64,000 nucleotides of DNA from Lyngbya sp. PCC 8106. Its GTDB lineage: Bacteria > Cyanobacteriota > Cyanobacteriia > Cyanobacteriales > Microcoleaceae. The position numbers and the translations under genes were made by a program. Positions 56,159 through 64,000 of this stretch are shown here, in pieces; position 1 is the stretch's first letter, and each line of letters begins with the position of its first letter. The notes under the pieces were generated by a model, which worked only from the letters and a program-made list of their open reading frames with translations, was not told the DNA's origin and ran no database searches. The stretch is from NCBI RefSeq assembly GCF_000169095.1, contig NZ_AAVU01000013.1, forward strand, positions 62,001-126,000, given 5' to 3'.

Positions 56159-57109
56159 CTAGATTCGGTTGCCGAGGGAATGCTGTATTAATGTATTGCT
56201 AAACGTTTTCGGGTGATATTCTTGTTGACAGGGATAAGGCTGTTCAATGAACCAATGTTCCCATCGGTCTGAAGATAGAGAAGAAATTTGGCTGCCTGTG
56301 GTTTCAAATTTGCCGTGCATACAAATATTACCTTTATGATCGCGTAAAATAGCTTGAGCGGTATCGAGGGAAAATTGACCTTCGTTGAGTTGACATAACA
56401 ATTTAACCCGTCCTTCTCGCGAGTCATGGGAAGAAACTTGAAGTCCGCCCTCAGAAAAAATCTGAGCAAAATCAAAATCTTCTTCACTTTGACACCCTCC
56501 CATTTCTATTGCATGAGGGATGAGTTGAGGATGTCGTAAATCACCTTGATTCCGAATACTCAAATCATTGGAAATAGAACGAGTTCCGGTGGTCACGTGT
56601 TCAGCTATCCAATATTGACCTGCGGTTTCTAAGACCCAAGCTTCGGTGGGATCAGCAATAATAAATGAGTTGTGATAATTGAGGGCAAAATGTTCGGCAC
56701 AGTTTCCCCCTTGTCCATATTGCTCTAATAATTCTACTATACAATCAAGGCCTGAACGGGCAGTGGCAGAGCGTTCTAGGGCGAGTCGTAATAAATCCAT
56801 CCCCAACAAACCTGTACTATAATAAAATTCAGTTGTCCAAACAGCCTCATTTCCGATGACAACTCCACACTCATTTGCACCCATTTCAGCGCCCCAAATC
56901 CAACGCGGTTTTGATAAGATTACGGCGTAGGTGTGGTTAACCTGAGGAATAGAAAGATAAGTACATTCAACTAATTCCCCAAGACCGTTATTTTGGGATG
57001 GAATTGTCACCACATCTTGAATTTCTCCTTGAGGGCGATCGCTATTTTTCCCAAAAATAACATCACCGTTGAGTGTAGCATCGGGTAAGGCAACGAAGGT
57101 ATCACACAT
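56159..57109 (-). CDS. Secernin-type C69 family peptidase/amidase
   Basis: 316 residues of the N-terminal-nucleophile hydrolase family C69 (dipeptidase/secernin). Cys2 directly after the initiator Met (MCDTFVALPDAT) is the expected nucleophile once Met is removed, and FGKNSDRPQGEIQ is the family signature; GWGxEMGxNEhGv appears as WIWGAEMGANECGVVIGNEA. The C-terminal region around DRWEHWFIEQPYPCQQEYHP matches secernins. Somewhat shorter than animal secernins (about 400). Substrate unknown; an amide or peptide bond is expected. Confidence 0.85.
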   Translation of the reverse strand: MCDTFVALPDATLNGDVIFGKNSDRPQGEIQDVVTIPSQNNGLGELVECTYLSIPQVNHTYAVILSKPRWIWGAEMGANECGVVIGNEAVWTTEFYYSTGLLGMDLLRLALERSATARSGLDCIVELLEQYGQGGNCAEHFALNYHNSFIIADPTEAWVLETAGQYWIAEHVTTGTRSISNDLSIRNQGDLRHPQLIPHAIEMGGCQSEEDFDFAQIFSEGGLQVSSHDSREGRVKLLCQLNEGQFSLDTAQAILRDHKGNICMHGKFETTGSQISSLSSDRWEHWFIEQPYPCQQEYHPKTFSNTLIQHSLGNRI

Positions 57110-57280
57110 CGCAACAAAATTCCCTGAATTAACTTGTTCCTATTTTGTCTTGCTCACTGGGCGATCTACAGTCCCAAATATTAATGTTTTCTGTAAATTT
57201 GTTTTCCTAACTTCAGTCCTGCTGATTCTTGATAAACTTTCTAATGATTTAACTCTGATTTTAATAAATTATAATTATCC

Positions 57281-57593
57281 TCACAAATTCTCAAAATCCT
57301 GCCAATCATTCAGGTTTTTAATTCGATTTACAGAATTTTGCAGTTCTTTTAACAAACTGTCGATTTTCTGGATAAACTCTCGTTCTTCGGCGTTTAATTT
57401 CCCTTTTTCCGCTTGACTTTCCAACTGAGATTTTGAAAGTATAAATCGAATTAAGGGTTCTATAGAGGAGAGATTTTCTGGTAAACCTACTAATTGTTTA
57501 AAGATATCCAGAGTGTTTTCTAAACTTAAATTGCTAGGTAAATCATTATAATTGCTAAGATAATCGCTATTGTTAATGCGGCTTGAGTCGTTG
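57281..57593 (-). pseudogene. Protein-like frame without start, in -1 frame to the anchored protein gene
   Basis: About 103 codons open from the A9 run of the next gene to a TGA at 57281. The text is strongly protein-like (IFKQLVGLPENL, LNAEEREFIQKIDSLLKEL, NRIKNLNDWQDFENL) with predicted helices. There is no ATG, GTG or TTG until a TTG at 57424, which would give only about 47 residues. It could be reached by a -1 slip on the A9 tract, by a rare start, or be the relic of a gene that has lost its start. No family recognised. Confidence 0.5.
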
Positions 57594-58296
57594 TTTTTTT
57601 TTGGGAGGACAGAATCGCTCTAGAAGGTGGAGATGCTAGTAATTGATTAGTTTTTGAAATAACTTCCCATTCTTCATTTTCTATTCGATCCGATAAACCT
57701 CGCCATACTCCTGACAGACTTAAAGCAGATTTGGCTTTTAAAGTCGTGATAATTATTAAAAAACCGTCTCTTAAAGGAATAGAATAGTTTTGCAGTTCTT
57801 TAGCTAATTCTTGGCGTAATTTGGGGTAGTTTTTACCGAGCTTACAAGCTTTTTCTGCGGGTTTAGATTCGAGACTTTCGGGGAAGGCTAACTGTTCAAT
57901 TGCGTCTTTATCAACTTGAAAACCGAATTCTCCGCCGATGTTAATCGCTTGATCGAGTTCTAATTCGAGTTCATTTTTTAACGCACGAATAGCGAGATAA
58001 CGTAATATCTTTTCATATTCTTCTGAGTCAGAATAAACCCAAGCAATAGAATTTCTAACGGAGCGACCCATAAAATCTGTTCGTTCTTCTCTAGCTTTTA
58101 ATCCGGTTATAAGTAAGAGAAATTCAGAATCTTGACGCGCAAGAATCATGGAAGGTTTTTGATGATCGATAACAGTTTCAACAGGTACTCTTTTAAAAAT
58201 GGGTGGAGTTTCACGAATCAGACTCTCTTTTCTAATTTTAAACCAAGAATAATCTTGATCTTCTTTTTGACCTCGACTGAGAATGTAAATTGTCAT
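57526..58296 (-). CDS. Unknown protein with C-terminal membrane anchor, GTPase operon
   Basis: 256 residues, not recognised. The N-terminal 200 residues are soluble alpha/beta (YILSRGQKEDQDYSWFKIRKES, FLLLITGLKAREERTDFMGR, IPLRDGFLIIITTLKAKSAL). A polar linker (SQKKTTTQ) leads to a single C-terminal transmembrane helix (AALTIAIILAIIMIYLAI), so the body probably faces the cytoplasm as a tail-anchored protein. The linker is coded by a run of nine A. It is the third gene of an operon with two GTPases, 40 nt after the second, and may be their membrane partner or effector. Confidence 0.75.
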   Translation of the reverse strand: MTIYILSRGQKEDQDYSWFKIRKESLIRETPPIFKRVPVETVIDHQKPSMILARQDSEFLLLITGLKAREERTDFMGRSVRNSIAWVYSDSEEYEKILRYLAIRALKNELELELDQAINIGGEFGFQVDKDAIEQLAFPESLESKPAEKACKLGKNYPKLRQELAKELQNYSIPLRDGFLIIITTLKAKSALSLSGVWRGLSDRIENEEWEVISKTNQLLASPPSRAILSSQKKTTTQAALTIAIILAIIMIYLAI

Positions 58297-58336
58297 TGTT
58301 ATTTCCTCTAAACGTTAAAAGTGTGTTTAAATCAGT

Positions 58337-59332
58337 TTAAATTTTCAACCATTGTTCGCCTTTTAAAACCACAAAACCTTCGCTAGTTTTACAGTTATTG
58401 GCAAATTGTTTGACTGCGGTTCTTAGGTAAGCATCCAGACTAAACCAATCCCGCAAAAAGTTAAAAATTCCCCAACTTTTTGAACGGGAATCAAAATGCA
58501 ATTTTAGCAAAAATCGCAAAAGATATCTCAGAGGTTGTTCGCTATCTTTCGGACTATATTGAGCATCATGTCGGGTTTTCCGAAAGTAAAAGTGAGGATT
58601 TTTTTGTTGATCATATTCTACCCGAGAAAAGATCACACTCCCCACCGTTTGCACGGGAGTAATAACACTCGCTATCCAAGGGCTAACTTTTTCAGAATCA
58701 AAAAATTGAATTAAATTTTCATAACTCTTTTTCACCCGTTCTATTAACTCTTTTGACTGTTTTTCATCCTTTAAATATTTCTCGCATTTAATAGGAGCAA
58801 AAATTACCAACCGGGGCGAGTCAAGGTCTTGATAAGCTGCATTAAATAAGTCTTTTATTTGCTGAGGTCGATTCACTCTTTCATTCAAAATCCCTTTTGG
58901 ATCTTCCATCAACGCCGGAGCGTCAATTGCAATTAAAACCGCGACAGATTCTTGTAACAGGTTTCTCACAAACTCTCTTTCTTCTTTAGAGGCTTTGCTT
59001 CCCAAATAGCCGCCCGGATAATCTCTAAACCGCAGTTGTAAGGAAGGTTTTTCTCCTTTTCGACCCAAACCAAAGGTAAAAGAACGCAAAGAATCCGGGC
59101 CAGAAATGGCTTCTGTTCCTTGAATTCCCATTCTTCCTCTCGGTTCAAAAACATCCAGTAAACTCTTGAGATCAACTAAGTTATCCTGCAAAATTGCCGA
59201 GCTTTCATCATCGGGAGTTAGCTGTAAATCTGTCGAACCAATATTACTCTCAAACTGCTCATACATGGCGGTGAGAAGTGTTGTTTTACCGACTCCACTG
59301 GGGCCGAGCATTGTAATTGGAAGTTTCTGCAT
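58337..59332 (-). CDS. P-loop GTPase, second gene of GTPase operon
   Basis: 331 residues. G1 is GPSGVGKT (10-17), the G3-like Walker B is LRFRDYPGG (Asp104, Gly107), and IFAPIKCEKY (Lys182) sits where the NKxD base-reading loop is expected, in an unusual form. This general layout resembles double-GTPase partners of bacterial NTPase-based conflict systems, an inference from memory of the families. A GKT-containing ATPase cannot be excluded. It starts 12 nt after the dynamin-like gene. C-terminal helical region contains FLLKLHFDSRSKSWGIF. No membrane helix. Confidence 0.75.
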   Translation of the reverse strand: MQKLPITMLGPSGVGKTTLLTAMYEQFESNIGSTDLQLTPDDESSAILQDNLVDLKSLLDVFEPRGRMGIQGTEAISGPDSLRSFTFGLGRKGEKPSLQLRFRDYPGGYLGSKASKEEREFVRNLLQESVAVLIAIDAPALMEDPKGILNERVNRPQQIKDLFNAAYQDLDSPRLVIFAPIKCEKYLKDEKQSKELIERVKKSYENLIQFFDSEKVSPWIASVITPVQTVGSVIFSRVEYDQQKNPHFYFRKTRHDAQYSPKDSEQPLRYLLRFLLKLHFDSRSKSWGIFNFLRDWFSLDAYLRTAVKQFANNCKTSEGFVVLKGEQWLKI

Positions 59333-59344
59333 TTGTATCCTAAA

Positions 59345-61546
59345 TTAATCCAAAAAGTTCATTAAATTTAATGGGTTGGCTGCCGTTGCTCGTTCAACAG
59401 AATCCATCCATTCTCGTCGAGTTCGTGTCCGTTCTCCTAACTGTTCAAATTCGTTAGGCCAGACATCATAGCGAACTTCTTCTAAGAATATACGCCATTC
59501 GTTTTTAACTGCTTTTGCTCGCAATACCCGATCCATGAATTCTTCTACAATAGCAAATCCCGCTTGGCTTGGTTCTGCTAATAAATCATCTAAAGCTCGT
59601 TCACATTTATAAACGGCTTCTGCTTGGAGAGATTTGAGACAATTTAAGACTTCTTGAGCGGAGGGAGAGGATGACAGTTGCAGTGAGGTTTCATCGGGAG
59701 TTAAATCATCAAGATGTTGGCGAATTCGGTGTTGAATTAAACCTCGATAGGAGAGTTCAAAGTCAGCCAGAATTTTAAACCCTCGTAACAATTCGCTCGG
59801 TTGATTTTCGACGAGTTCTTCAGGAATAATTTCGGCAATTTTTTGAAGGAATTCTGACCCTCTACTCTCTGTTAAACTGCCTAAATGACCTCGCTCTACT
59901 AACACTTGAGCCACTTGATATTTTACCCGATCTAATCCTCGTTTCAAGCCTTCATCTAAGGATAAAAAATGTTGAGATAAATGGGATCGAACTTCGTTGA
60001 GATATTCATAATAAGCATTAGGATAGCCGCCTACACTATCACGCTTGCGATTAATTTCGGCTTCGGTGGGAAGACTTGCATCTTCTCGACAGGCTTTAAT
60101 CGTGTTTTCGACTTGTTGTTGGAAGTCAGCATCTTGTGAATCCCGTTGTTTTCTAAGTTCTCGCAGCAAGGCTTCTAAACCTGTTGTTAAGTCTTCCCAG
60201 AGTTGATCAAATAAGGTCACAAATAAGGGAAACCAATTATCACGTCCGGTGACTCGTTCTAGGGCTGTTTGGGCTTTTTCGAGTTCGGAAGAAATAGTCT
60301 TTTGCAGTTGAATTAAACGCTCTTGAGTTGAGGTGGCATACTGAGCATCTAAAGTAGAAATTTCACTCGCTAAATAGTTGAGAATTCGCTCTAGAATTTG
60401 TTGGTTGACTGTCTCTATATCTGCACAGTTGACAATGATATGATCAACTACATATAAATGCTTTTCTTTGCGACTATCTGCTAAGTCTTGACAATAGAGT
60501 GAGTTATCTCCAATTAGAGAGTTATTATCTGTACGATTGAGGACGAGAAATGACCAAAGTTGAATCGGGAGTTCAGTCAGTGCAGAACTAGCAATATCAT
60601 AGAGTTTAACATCAACATCTGCCCAATATTCTCTCGGGGGTCTAGGCATTCGCACAAATAAAACAATATCAACATCTTGTCCGAGGGTTTTGATTAATCG
60701 TTCTTCATCTCCGAGTCCAGTATCACCTAATCCTGGCATATCAATTAAGGCGATTTGTCCGACATCAGAGTTGGGAAAAGTACAAACAATTTTGGCTTCT
60801 CGAACGGCTAAATAATTTACATGAATACGATTTCCACTCGGATCATCTTGAGCAATATATTCTCGAATTTGAGACTTAGGAATTCGACGGGGTGAAGGTT
60901 CGTGAAACAGATAACGGTATTTTTCGAGGTTTGTATGGTAACGACGCAAATGTTCATACATCGCTCCACATTCTGCTTGTTTAGAGAGGTTTATCGGTAA
61001 ATCAGGAAGGGGTTGTGTGGCAAATTCTTCTAAACTTAAAGGCTTTGCTCCTAGATAAAGTTTATCATAATAAGGGGTAATTATTTCTTGTAAAAAAGTT
61101 CGCTCGGTGTGAAACCAAACTTCTCCGTAGGTATCAACGCTGGCGTTATGATAAATTGTACTGCGAACTCCTGTACAATGTTGGCGATCGCCTGTCGGAA
61201 TTTCTGAGGTTGTTAGACCGGATAAACTTTGTAATAAACGGCTTTTTCCCTGTCCTGCTCGTCCAACAACACCAATATTGAGAGTATTACGAGAAAAACG
61301 GGATTTCAGTTGGTTCAAAGCCAACAATTCGGACTCAATACTTCTGTTGATTAATGAGCAATCAATTTCTTTTAAATGTTCACTCACATCGGAATCATCA
61401 ACTTGGGAAAGAAGCTGATTTCGATGGTTTTGAAGATGCTCCAATTGAGCAGTAAGTGATCTGAGATTTTTCTCAACTTTTTCAATTCTCAAGGCGAGAG
61501 GCTGACGTTGATTAATAATGCTGGCAATCTGGGCAGCTCTATTCAT
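59345..61546 (-). CDS. Dynamin-like large GTPase, first gene of GTPase operon
   Basis: 733 residues. An N-terminal coiled coil (about 15-85) precedes a dynamin-superfamily-like GTPase domain: G1 GRAGQGKS (95-102), a switch-I-like Thr around TGDRQHCTGVRST, G3 DMPG (269-272) and G4 NRTD (337-340). A long insertion (about 150-240) lies between G1 and G3. The C-terminal 330 residues are helical stalk-like (ATSTQERLIQLQKTISSELEKA, then several long helices). Bacterial dynamins remodel membranes and some defend against phage. It heads the operon with a second GTPase and an anchored protein. Confidence 0.8.
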   Translation of the reverse strand: MNRAAQIASIINQRQPLALRIEKVEKNLRSLTAQLEHLQNHRNQLLSQVDDSDVSEHLKEIDCSLINRSIESELLALNQLKSRFSRNTLNIGVVGRAGQGKSRLLQSLSGLTTSEIPTGDRQHCTGVRSTIYHNASVDTYGEVWFHTERTFLQEIITPYYDKLYLGAKPLSLEEFATQPLPDLPINLSKQAECGAMYEHLRRYHTNLEKYRYLFHEPSPRRIPKSQIREYIAQDDPSGNRIHVNYLAVREAKIVCTFPNSDVGQIALIDMPGLGDTGLGDEERLIKTLGQDVDIVLFVRMPRPPREYWADVDVKLYDIASSALTELPIQLWSFLVLNRTDNNSLIGDNSLYCQDLADSRKEKHLYVVDHIIVNCADIETVNQQILERILNYLASEISTLDAQYATSTQERLIQLQKTISSELEKAQTALERVTGRDNWFPLFVTLFDQLWEDLTTGLEALLRELRKQRDSQDADFQQQVENTIKACREDASLPTEAEINRKRDSVGGYPNAYYEYLNEVRSHLSQHFLSLDEGLKRGLDRVKYQVAQVLVERGHLGSLTESRGSEFLQKIAEIIPEELVENQPSELLRGFKILADFELSYRGLIQHRIRQHLDDLTPDETSLQLSSSPSAQEVLNCLKSLQAEAVYKCERALDDLLAEPSQAGFAIVEEFMDRVLRAKAVKNEWRIFLEEVRYDVWPNEFEQLGERTRTRREWMDSVERATAANPLNLMNFLD

Positions 61547-61783
61547 GGGGATGGCTTTCTGATTCCAGAAGAATTATATTTATCATAACTTATATTTTGT
61601 CCAATTGTGAATATTATCAATAAATTTAATGATAATAAAATTTTATTTATAAATAAAACATTAACGAAATCTCAACTTCAGCCTTTGGAACTAATTAACG
61701 AATGCGTGCTTAGGGTAACACTATGTATGAAATTACCCAGCAAGTGATGGGCGGAGACAATTCAGCTTATTCCCATTTTATCG

Positions 61784-61924
61784 GTGTTGTTTGGGATAGG
61801 AATAATTCTCTTTTGGTTGGGTTATTTACAGCAACCGATGTATCGCGTTTTGGGAATGGGGATGACACTTTATCCCACGGCTTTGATGCTATTTTGGGAT
61901 GCTGATCAGGTGTTCACTCCGTAA
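61784..61924 (+). CDS. Possible small membrane protein, start uncertain or frameshifted
   Basis: A GTG frame gives about 46 residues with a hydrophobic helix (LFGIGIILFWLGYL) and a MYRVLGMGMTLYPTALMLFWDADQVF tail-like region that looks like coding sequence. The same frame stays open upstream (QLIPILSVL) to a TGA at about 61746. An overlapping frame from ATG 61723 begins MYEITQQVMGG but then turns polar and less protein-like, so a one-base shift between the two may be present. Weak call. Confidence 0.3.
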   Translation: MLFGIGIILFWLGYLQQPMYRVLGMGMTLYPTALMLFWDADQVFTP

Positions 61925-61997
61925 ACAGTTACCTATTGTTTTTTAGTGATGGGTTATCCTCCCGCTAACCCATCCTAAAGTCTCAAAATTCAATCAA

Positions 61998-63527
61998 TTA
62001 ACCGCCAATTCCTAAGCGACTTGCTAGGGCTGGAGTTAGCGGAAATAAGGTGACAATCATTAGAAATAACGCTAATAATCCTAAAGCCGCCCGAGTATCA
62101 TCCGGTTCAGTTAATTCATTTAAACTAGGGCGTTCAAGGTTGCGTTGTAAGATTAAAATCACCACCGCCCAATACAACGCCAGAGAGTTTACTAACGAAG
62201 CAATTGCGAGTACAATAAATGTGGCTAAAGTGGAACGCCCAGCAACTTTACGCCCATAAATTGCTTGCATAATTCGTCCGCCGTCGAGTTGGCCTGCTGG
62301 CATCAGATTAATTGCGGTAATCACTAAACCTAACCAACCAATAATCGTCAAAGGATGAACATCAACAATCGACTGATGTAACGCCGAACCTAAAACAGTT
62401 TTGGCTAAAATTCCCACTAAAACTGACCCTTTAAAAAATTCGGTGGGAATCTGAAATAAACTTCCTGGATGAGATAAAACTAACCCGATAAACAGCATTG
62501 CCAGTGATAGTAATCCTCCGGCAGCAGGCCCAGCGAAAGCAACATCAAATAAAACTTTTCGGTTTGGGAGAATGGACTCAAAACGGTTAAATGCCCCAAA
62601 AGTACCCACTTGAATAGTCGGAATAAAAAACGGCCAGCTAAATTTAACGTGATGACGTTTTGCTATTAGTTGATGGGCAATTTCATGGAGAGCGAGAATG
62701 GAACATAAACCGATAGCGATGGGTAGAATTTCTGCATAACGGTTCGGTTCAGTGAAAAAGTCAAACCCGAGTAACAAACTTCCGGCTTCAAAGGTGGTAA
62801 AGACACTGACTAAAAGTAAAATAATCGCTAATACTTTTTGAGGAATTGTAGTCGATTGGGGATCATTTTTACGGGGAAGAACGATCACAACAGGTTTTCC
62901 TTCGGGGTTTTCAACTAAAAAAAGTCGGAAGCGATCACCCATTTTTTGCTCTAAGTTCTCTGATAGGCGAGTATAAGCTTGTTCGGGATCAGTTCGCAGG
63001 TTTCCTTTGAAGATGATTCCTTCTTGATAAGGTAGAGTTTCAGTGGCAAAAAAGGTATCTATACCAAAAATATTTTGAATTATTTTGAGATCGTCTGGAG
63101 GAATTGGTGTCGGTTTGTCTTCGGTGTCTGTTAGCTTTGTTTCAGGGGGCGACGGGGCTGCGACAGATTCAACGGAGGGTTTTTCCTCAGTTTGATTCGC
63201 TGTATTGTGGTACTGTAGGGGAGAGTCTGCTGGAGAGTCAGAAGGTTGTTGCTCGTTTTCGGCTGACATTTCCCGCAGTTTGCGACCGAGGATGATGTAG
63301 AGTCCAGTTGAAGCCAGGAATAAAAAGAGGATACTGGCTAGATTGAGGTAAATTCCAGCCCCTGCCAGTGCGAAAAAGAGCAGCCAAGGTGCCATTAAAA
63401 TGACAGACTGTAACCAAGACAAGATCCCCAGTTTACCATAGGGTTGAGCGCGATAGAAGCCCCATCCCACAATTCCTAGAGCGATCAATAAGATGAAAAT
63501 AGTTGTATTATCAAACGAAGTAAACAT
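61998..63527 (-). CDS. M50 family site-2 protease (EGY-like)
   Basis: Intramembrane zinc metalloprotease. The ATG at 63527 (MFTSFDNTT, with AAGG six bases upstream) is preferred over a TTG eight codons earlier; 509 residues. Two or three N-terminal transmembrane helices, a Pro/Glu-rich linker (about 90-145), a soluble domain, then the multi-helix M50 core with zinc motif HEIAH (281-285) and the third ligand in NLMPAGQLDGG (Asp415). An AGPAAGG loop is typical. Plant chloroplast EGY proteins are the closest named relatives by layout. Substrates are unknown; regulated proteolysis of membrane-bound factors is plausible. Confidence 0.88.
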   Translation of the reverse strand: MFTSFDNTTIFILLIALGIVGWGFYRAQPYGKLGILSWLQSVILMAPWLLFFALAGAGIYLNLASILFLFLASTGLYIILGRKLREMSAENEQQPSDSPADSPLQYHNTANQTEEKPSVESVAAPSPPETKLTDTEDKPTPIPPDDLKIIQNIFGIDTFFATETLPYQEGIIFKGNLRTDPEQAYTRLSENLEQKMGDRFRLFLVENPEGKPVVIVLPRKNDPQSTTIPQKVLAIILLLVSVFTTFEAGSLLLGFDFFTEPNRYAEILPIAIGLCSILALHEIAHQLIAKRHHVKFSWPFFIPTIQVGTFGAFNRFESILPNRKVLFDVAFAGPAAGGLLSLAMLFIGLVLSHPGSLFQIPTEFFKGSVLVGILAKTVLGSALHQSIVDVHPLTIIGWLGLVITAINLMPAGQLDGGRIMQAIYGRKVAGRSTLATFIVLAIASLVNSLALYWAVVILILQRNLERPSLNELTEPDDTRAALGLLALFLMIVTLFPLTPALASRLGIGG

Positions 63528-63743
63528 TCTAGACCTTAAAACATAGAGCAAACAACACCTGAACTAATCAAGCATCACTCAAAACAATTATACAGTAGCA
63601 CCTGAAAATGGTTGATTCTTTGTCCAATACAGGCAATACACCAATACATTCACAAGAATTAAAGCGATATAAACTCTAAATGCTAGTTGTGAATTGTAAC
63701 TTCATTCAAAGTATCGTTCCCAGTTTTTATAAGATTGATGTCC

Positions 63744-64000
63744 TTAAAACTCATCTTTGATCATTAGTTTAAGTTCTCTAGAAATTGGCAATTTATCAAT
63801 CTCTTGAGATAAGTTTATCTTGGTTTCACCATTAGAAATTCGCTCTTTATAAACGCCAACAAGGAGAGCTTCTAAACCATACTTCGTGAGAGCATCAGAA
63901 GCCAGTCCAATAATTCCCAGTAGCACAATTCCCCCAATCATTCCACCTGGCCCTAGCATGGCAAGTGCAGCGGTAATTGCAGCGGCTCCGGTTAATCCAG
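63744..64000 (-). CDS. Gly/Ala-rich membrane protein, 3' part only (runs off the window)
   Basis: The frame is open to the right edge and continues upstream of an internal ATG at 63959 as GLTGAAAITAALAMLGPGGMIGGIV, so the gene is partial. A Gly/Ala-rich hydrophobic stretch (about 40 residues) is followed by KYGLEALLVGVYKERISNG and a polar helical tail ending LKLMIKDEF. Similar hydrophobic Gly-rich plus charged-tail proteins occur in cyanobacteria without known function; they are sometimes described as pore- or bacteriocin-like, which is not supported here. Confidence 0.65.
   Translation of the reverse strand, partial: GLTGAAAITAALAMLGPGGMIGGIVLLGIIGLASDALTKYGLEALLVGVYKERISNGETKINLSQEIDKLPISRELKLMIKDEF

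Noticed and set aside
57069..57416. 115-residue forward frame overlapping the secernin gene start
   Set aside because: It runs antisense to the secernin gene and to the protein-like minus-strand frame at 57281-57593. Its composition is that of a shadow frame.

Overview
The window is chromosomal DNA from a filamentous-type cyanobacterium, most likely of the Oscillatoriales (inferred). The evidence is the magnesium-chelatase subunit chlH, a cyanobacterial-type ClpC, a geranylgeranyl-reductase family protein, LabA-like, DUF1574 and EGY-type M50 proteins, frequent HIP1 octamers (GCGATCGC), and multi-GAF kinases carrying bilin-binding cysteine motifs. No rRNA, tRNA, prophage or CRISPR array was seen.

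Layout. 0-7 kb: clpC, then an opposing run of lptC, a labA-like NYN gene and metG. 7-10.2 kb: a forward run of PlsC-type acyltransferase, alpha/beta hydrolase and SAM methyltransferase, probably lipid or quinone-ester related. 10.2-17.4 kb: a PhoD-like protein with four N-terminal repeats and a degraded active site, a diguanylate cyclase, a dipeptide epimerase, and a PEP-synthase-like protein with an eroded ATP-grasp half. 17.4-22.5 kb: a YbjN protein, an unknown, PEP carboxylase and a small unknown, all on the minus strand. 22.7-29.2 kb: a large DUF1574/SGNH protein and a secreted gluzincin metalloprotease.

29.2-32.7 kb is a small accessory island. It holds repeat insertions, a HTH plus NB-ARC (STAND) gene split by an in-frame TAA and shortened at its 3' end, a possible avidin-fold protein, a RelE/ParE-type toxin-antitoxin pair, and two palindromic elements. 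32.9-42.1 kb: GapN-type aldehyde dehydrogenase, a Tll0287-heme/adenylate cyclase, an acyl-CoA-dehydrogenase-like protein, and chlH with a strong terminator. 42.5-45.2 kb is a second accessory island: a three-gene unknown/unknown/HNH cassette, a nine-copy 61-bp tandem array, and a Uma2-family nuclease.

45.3-50.3 kb: two related GAF-rich histidine kinases. They contain one DXCF-type cyanobacteriochrome GAF, two GAFs with the same 28-residue cysteine spacing, and one phytochrome-like GAF, so they are likely photoreceptors. 50.4-55 kb: an IS605-like remnant, a geranylgeranyl reductase family protein, a structured RNA/terminator behind frr, the pyrH-frr pair, and a thiol-poor thioredoxin-fold protein. 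55-57 kb: an agmatinase-like gene and a secernin-type peptidase.

57.3-61.5 kb is the strongest candidate for an undescribed system. It is a compact minus-strand operon of a dynamin-like GTPase, a second P-loop GTPase and a C-terminally membrane-anchored protein. A nine-A run sits in the last gene, and a protein-like reading frame without a normal start lies in its -1 frame. The window ends with an M50 site-2 protease and the 3' part of a Gly/Ala-rich membrane protein.

All functions were assigned by reading translations and motifs; no database search was run.
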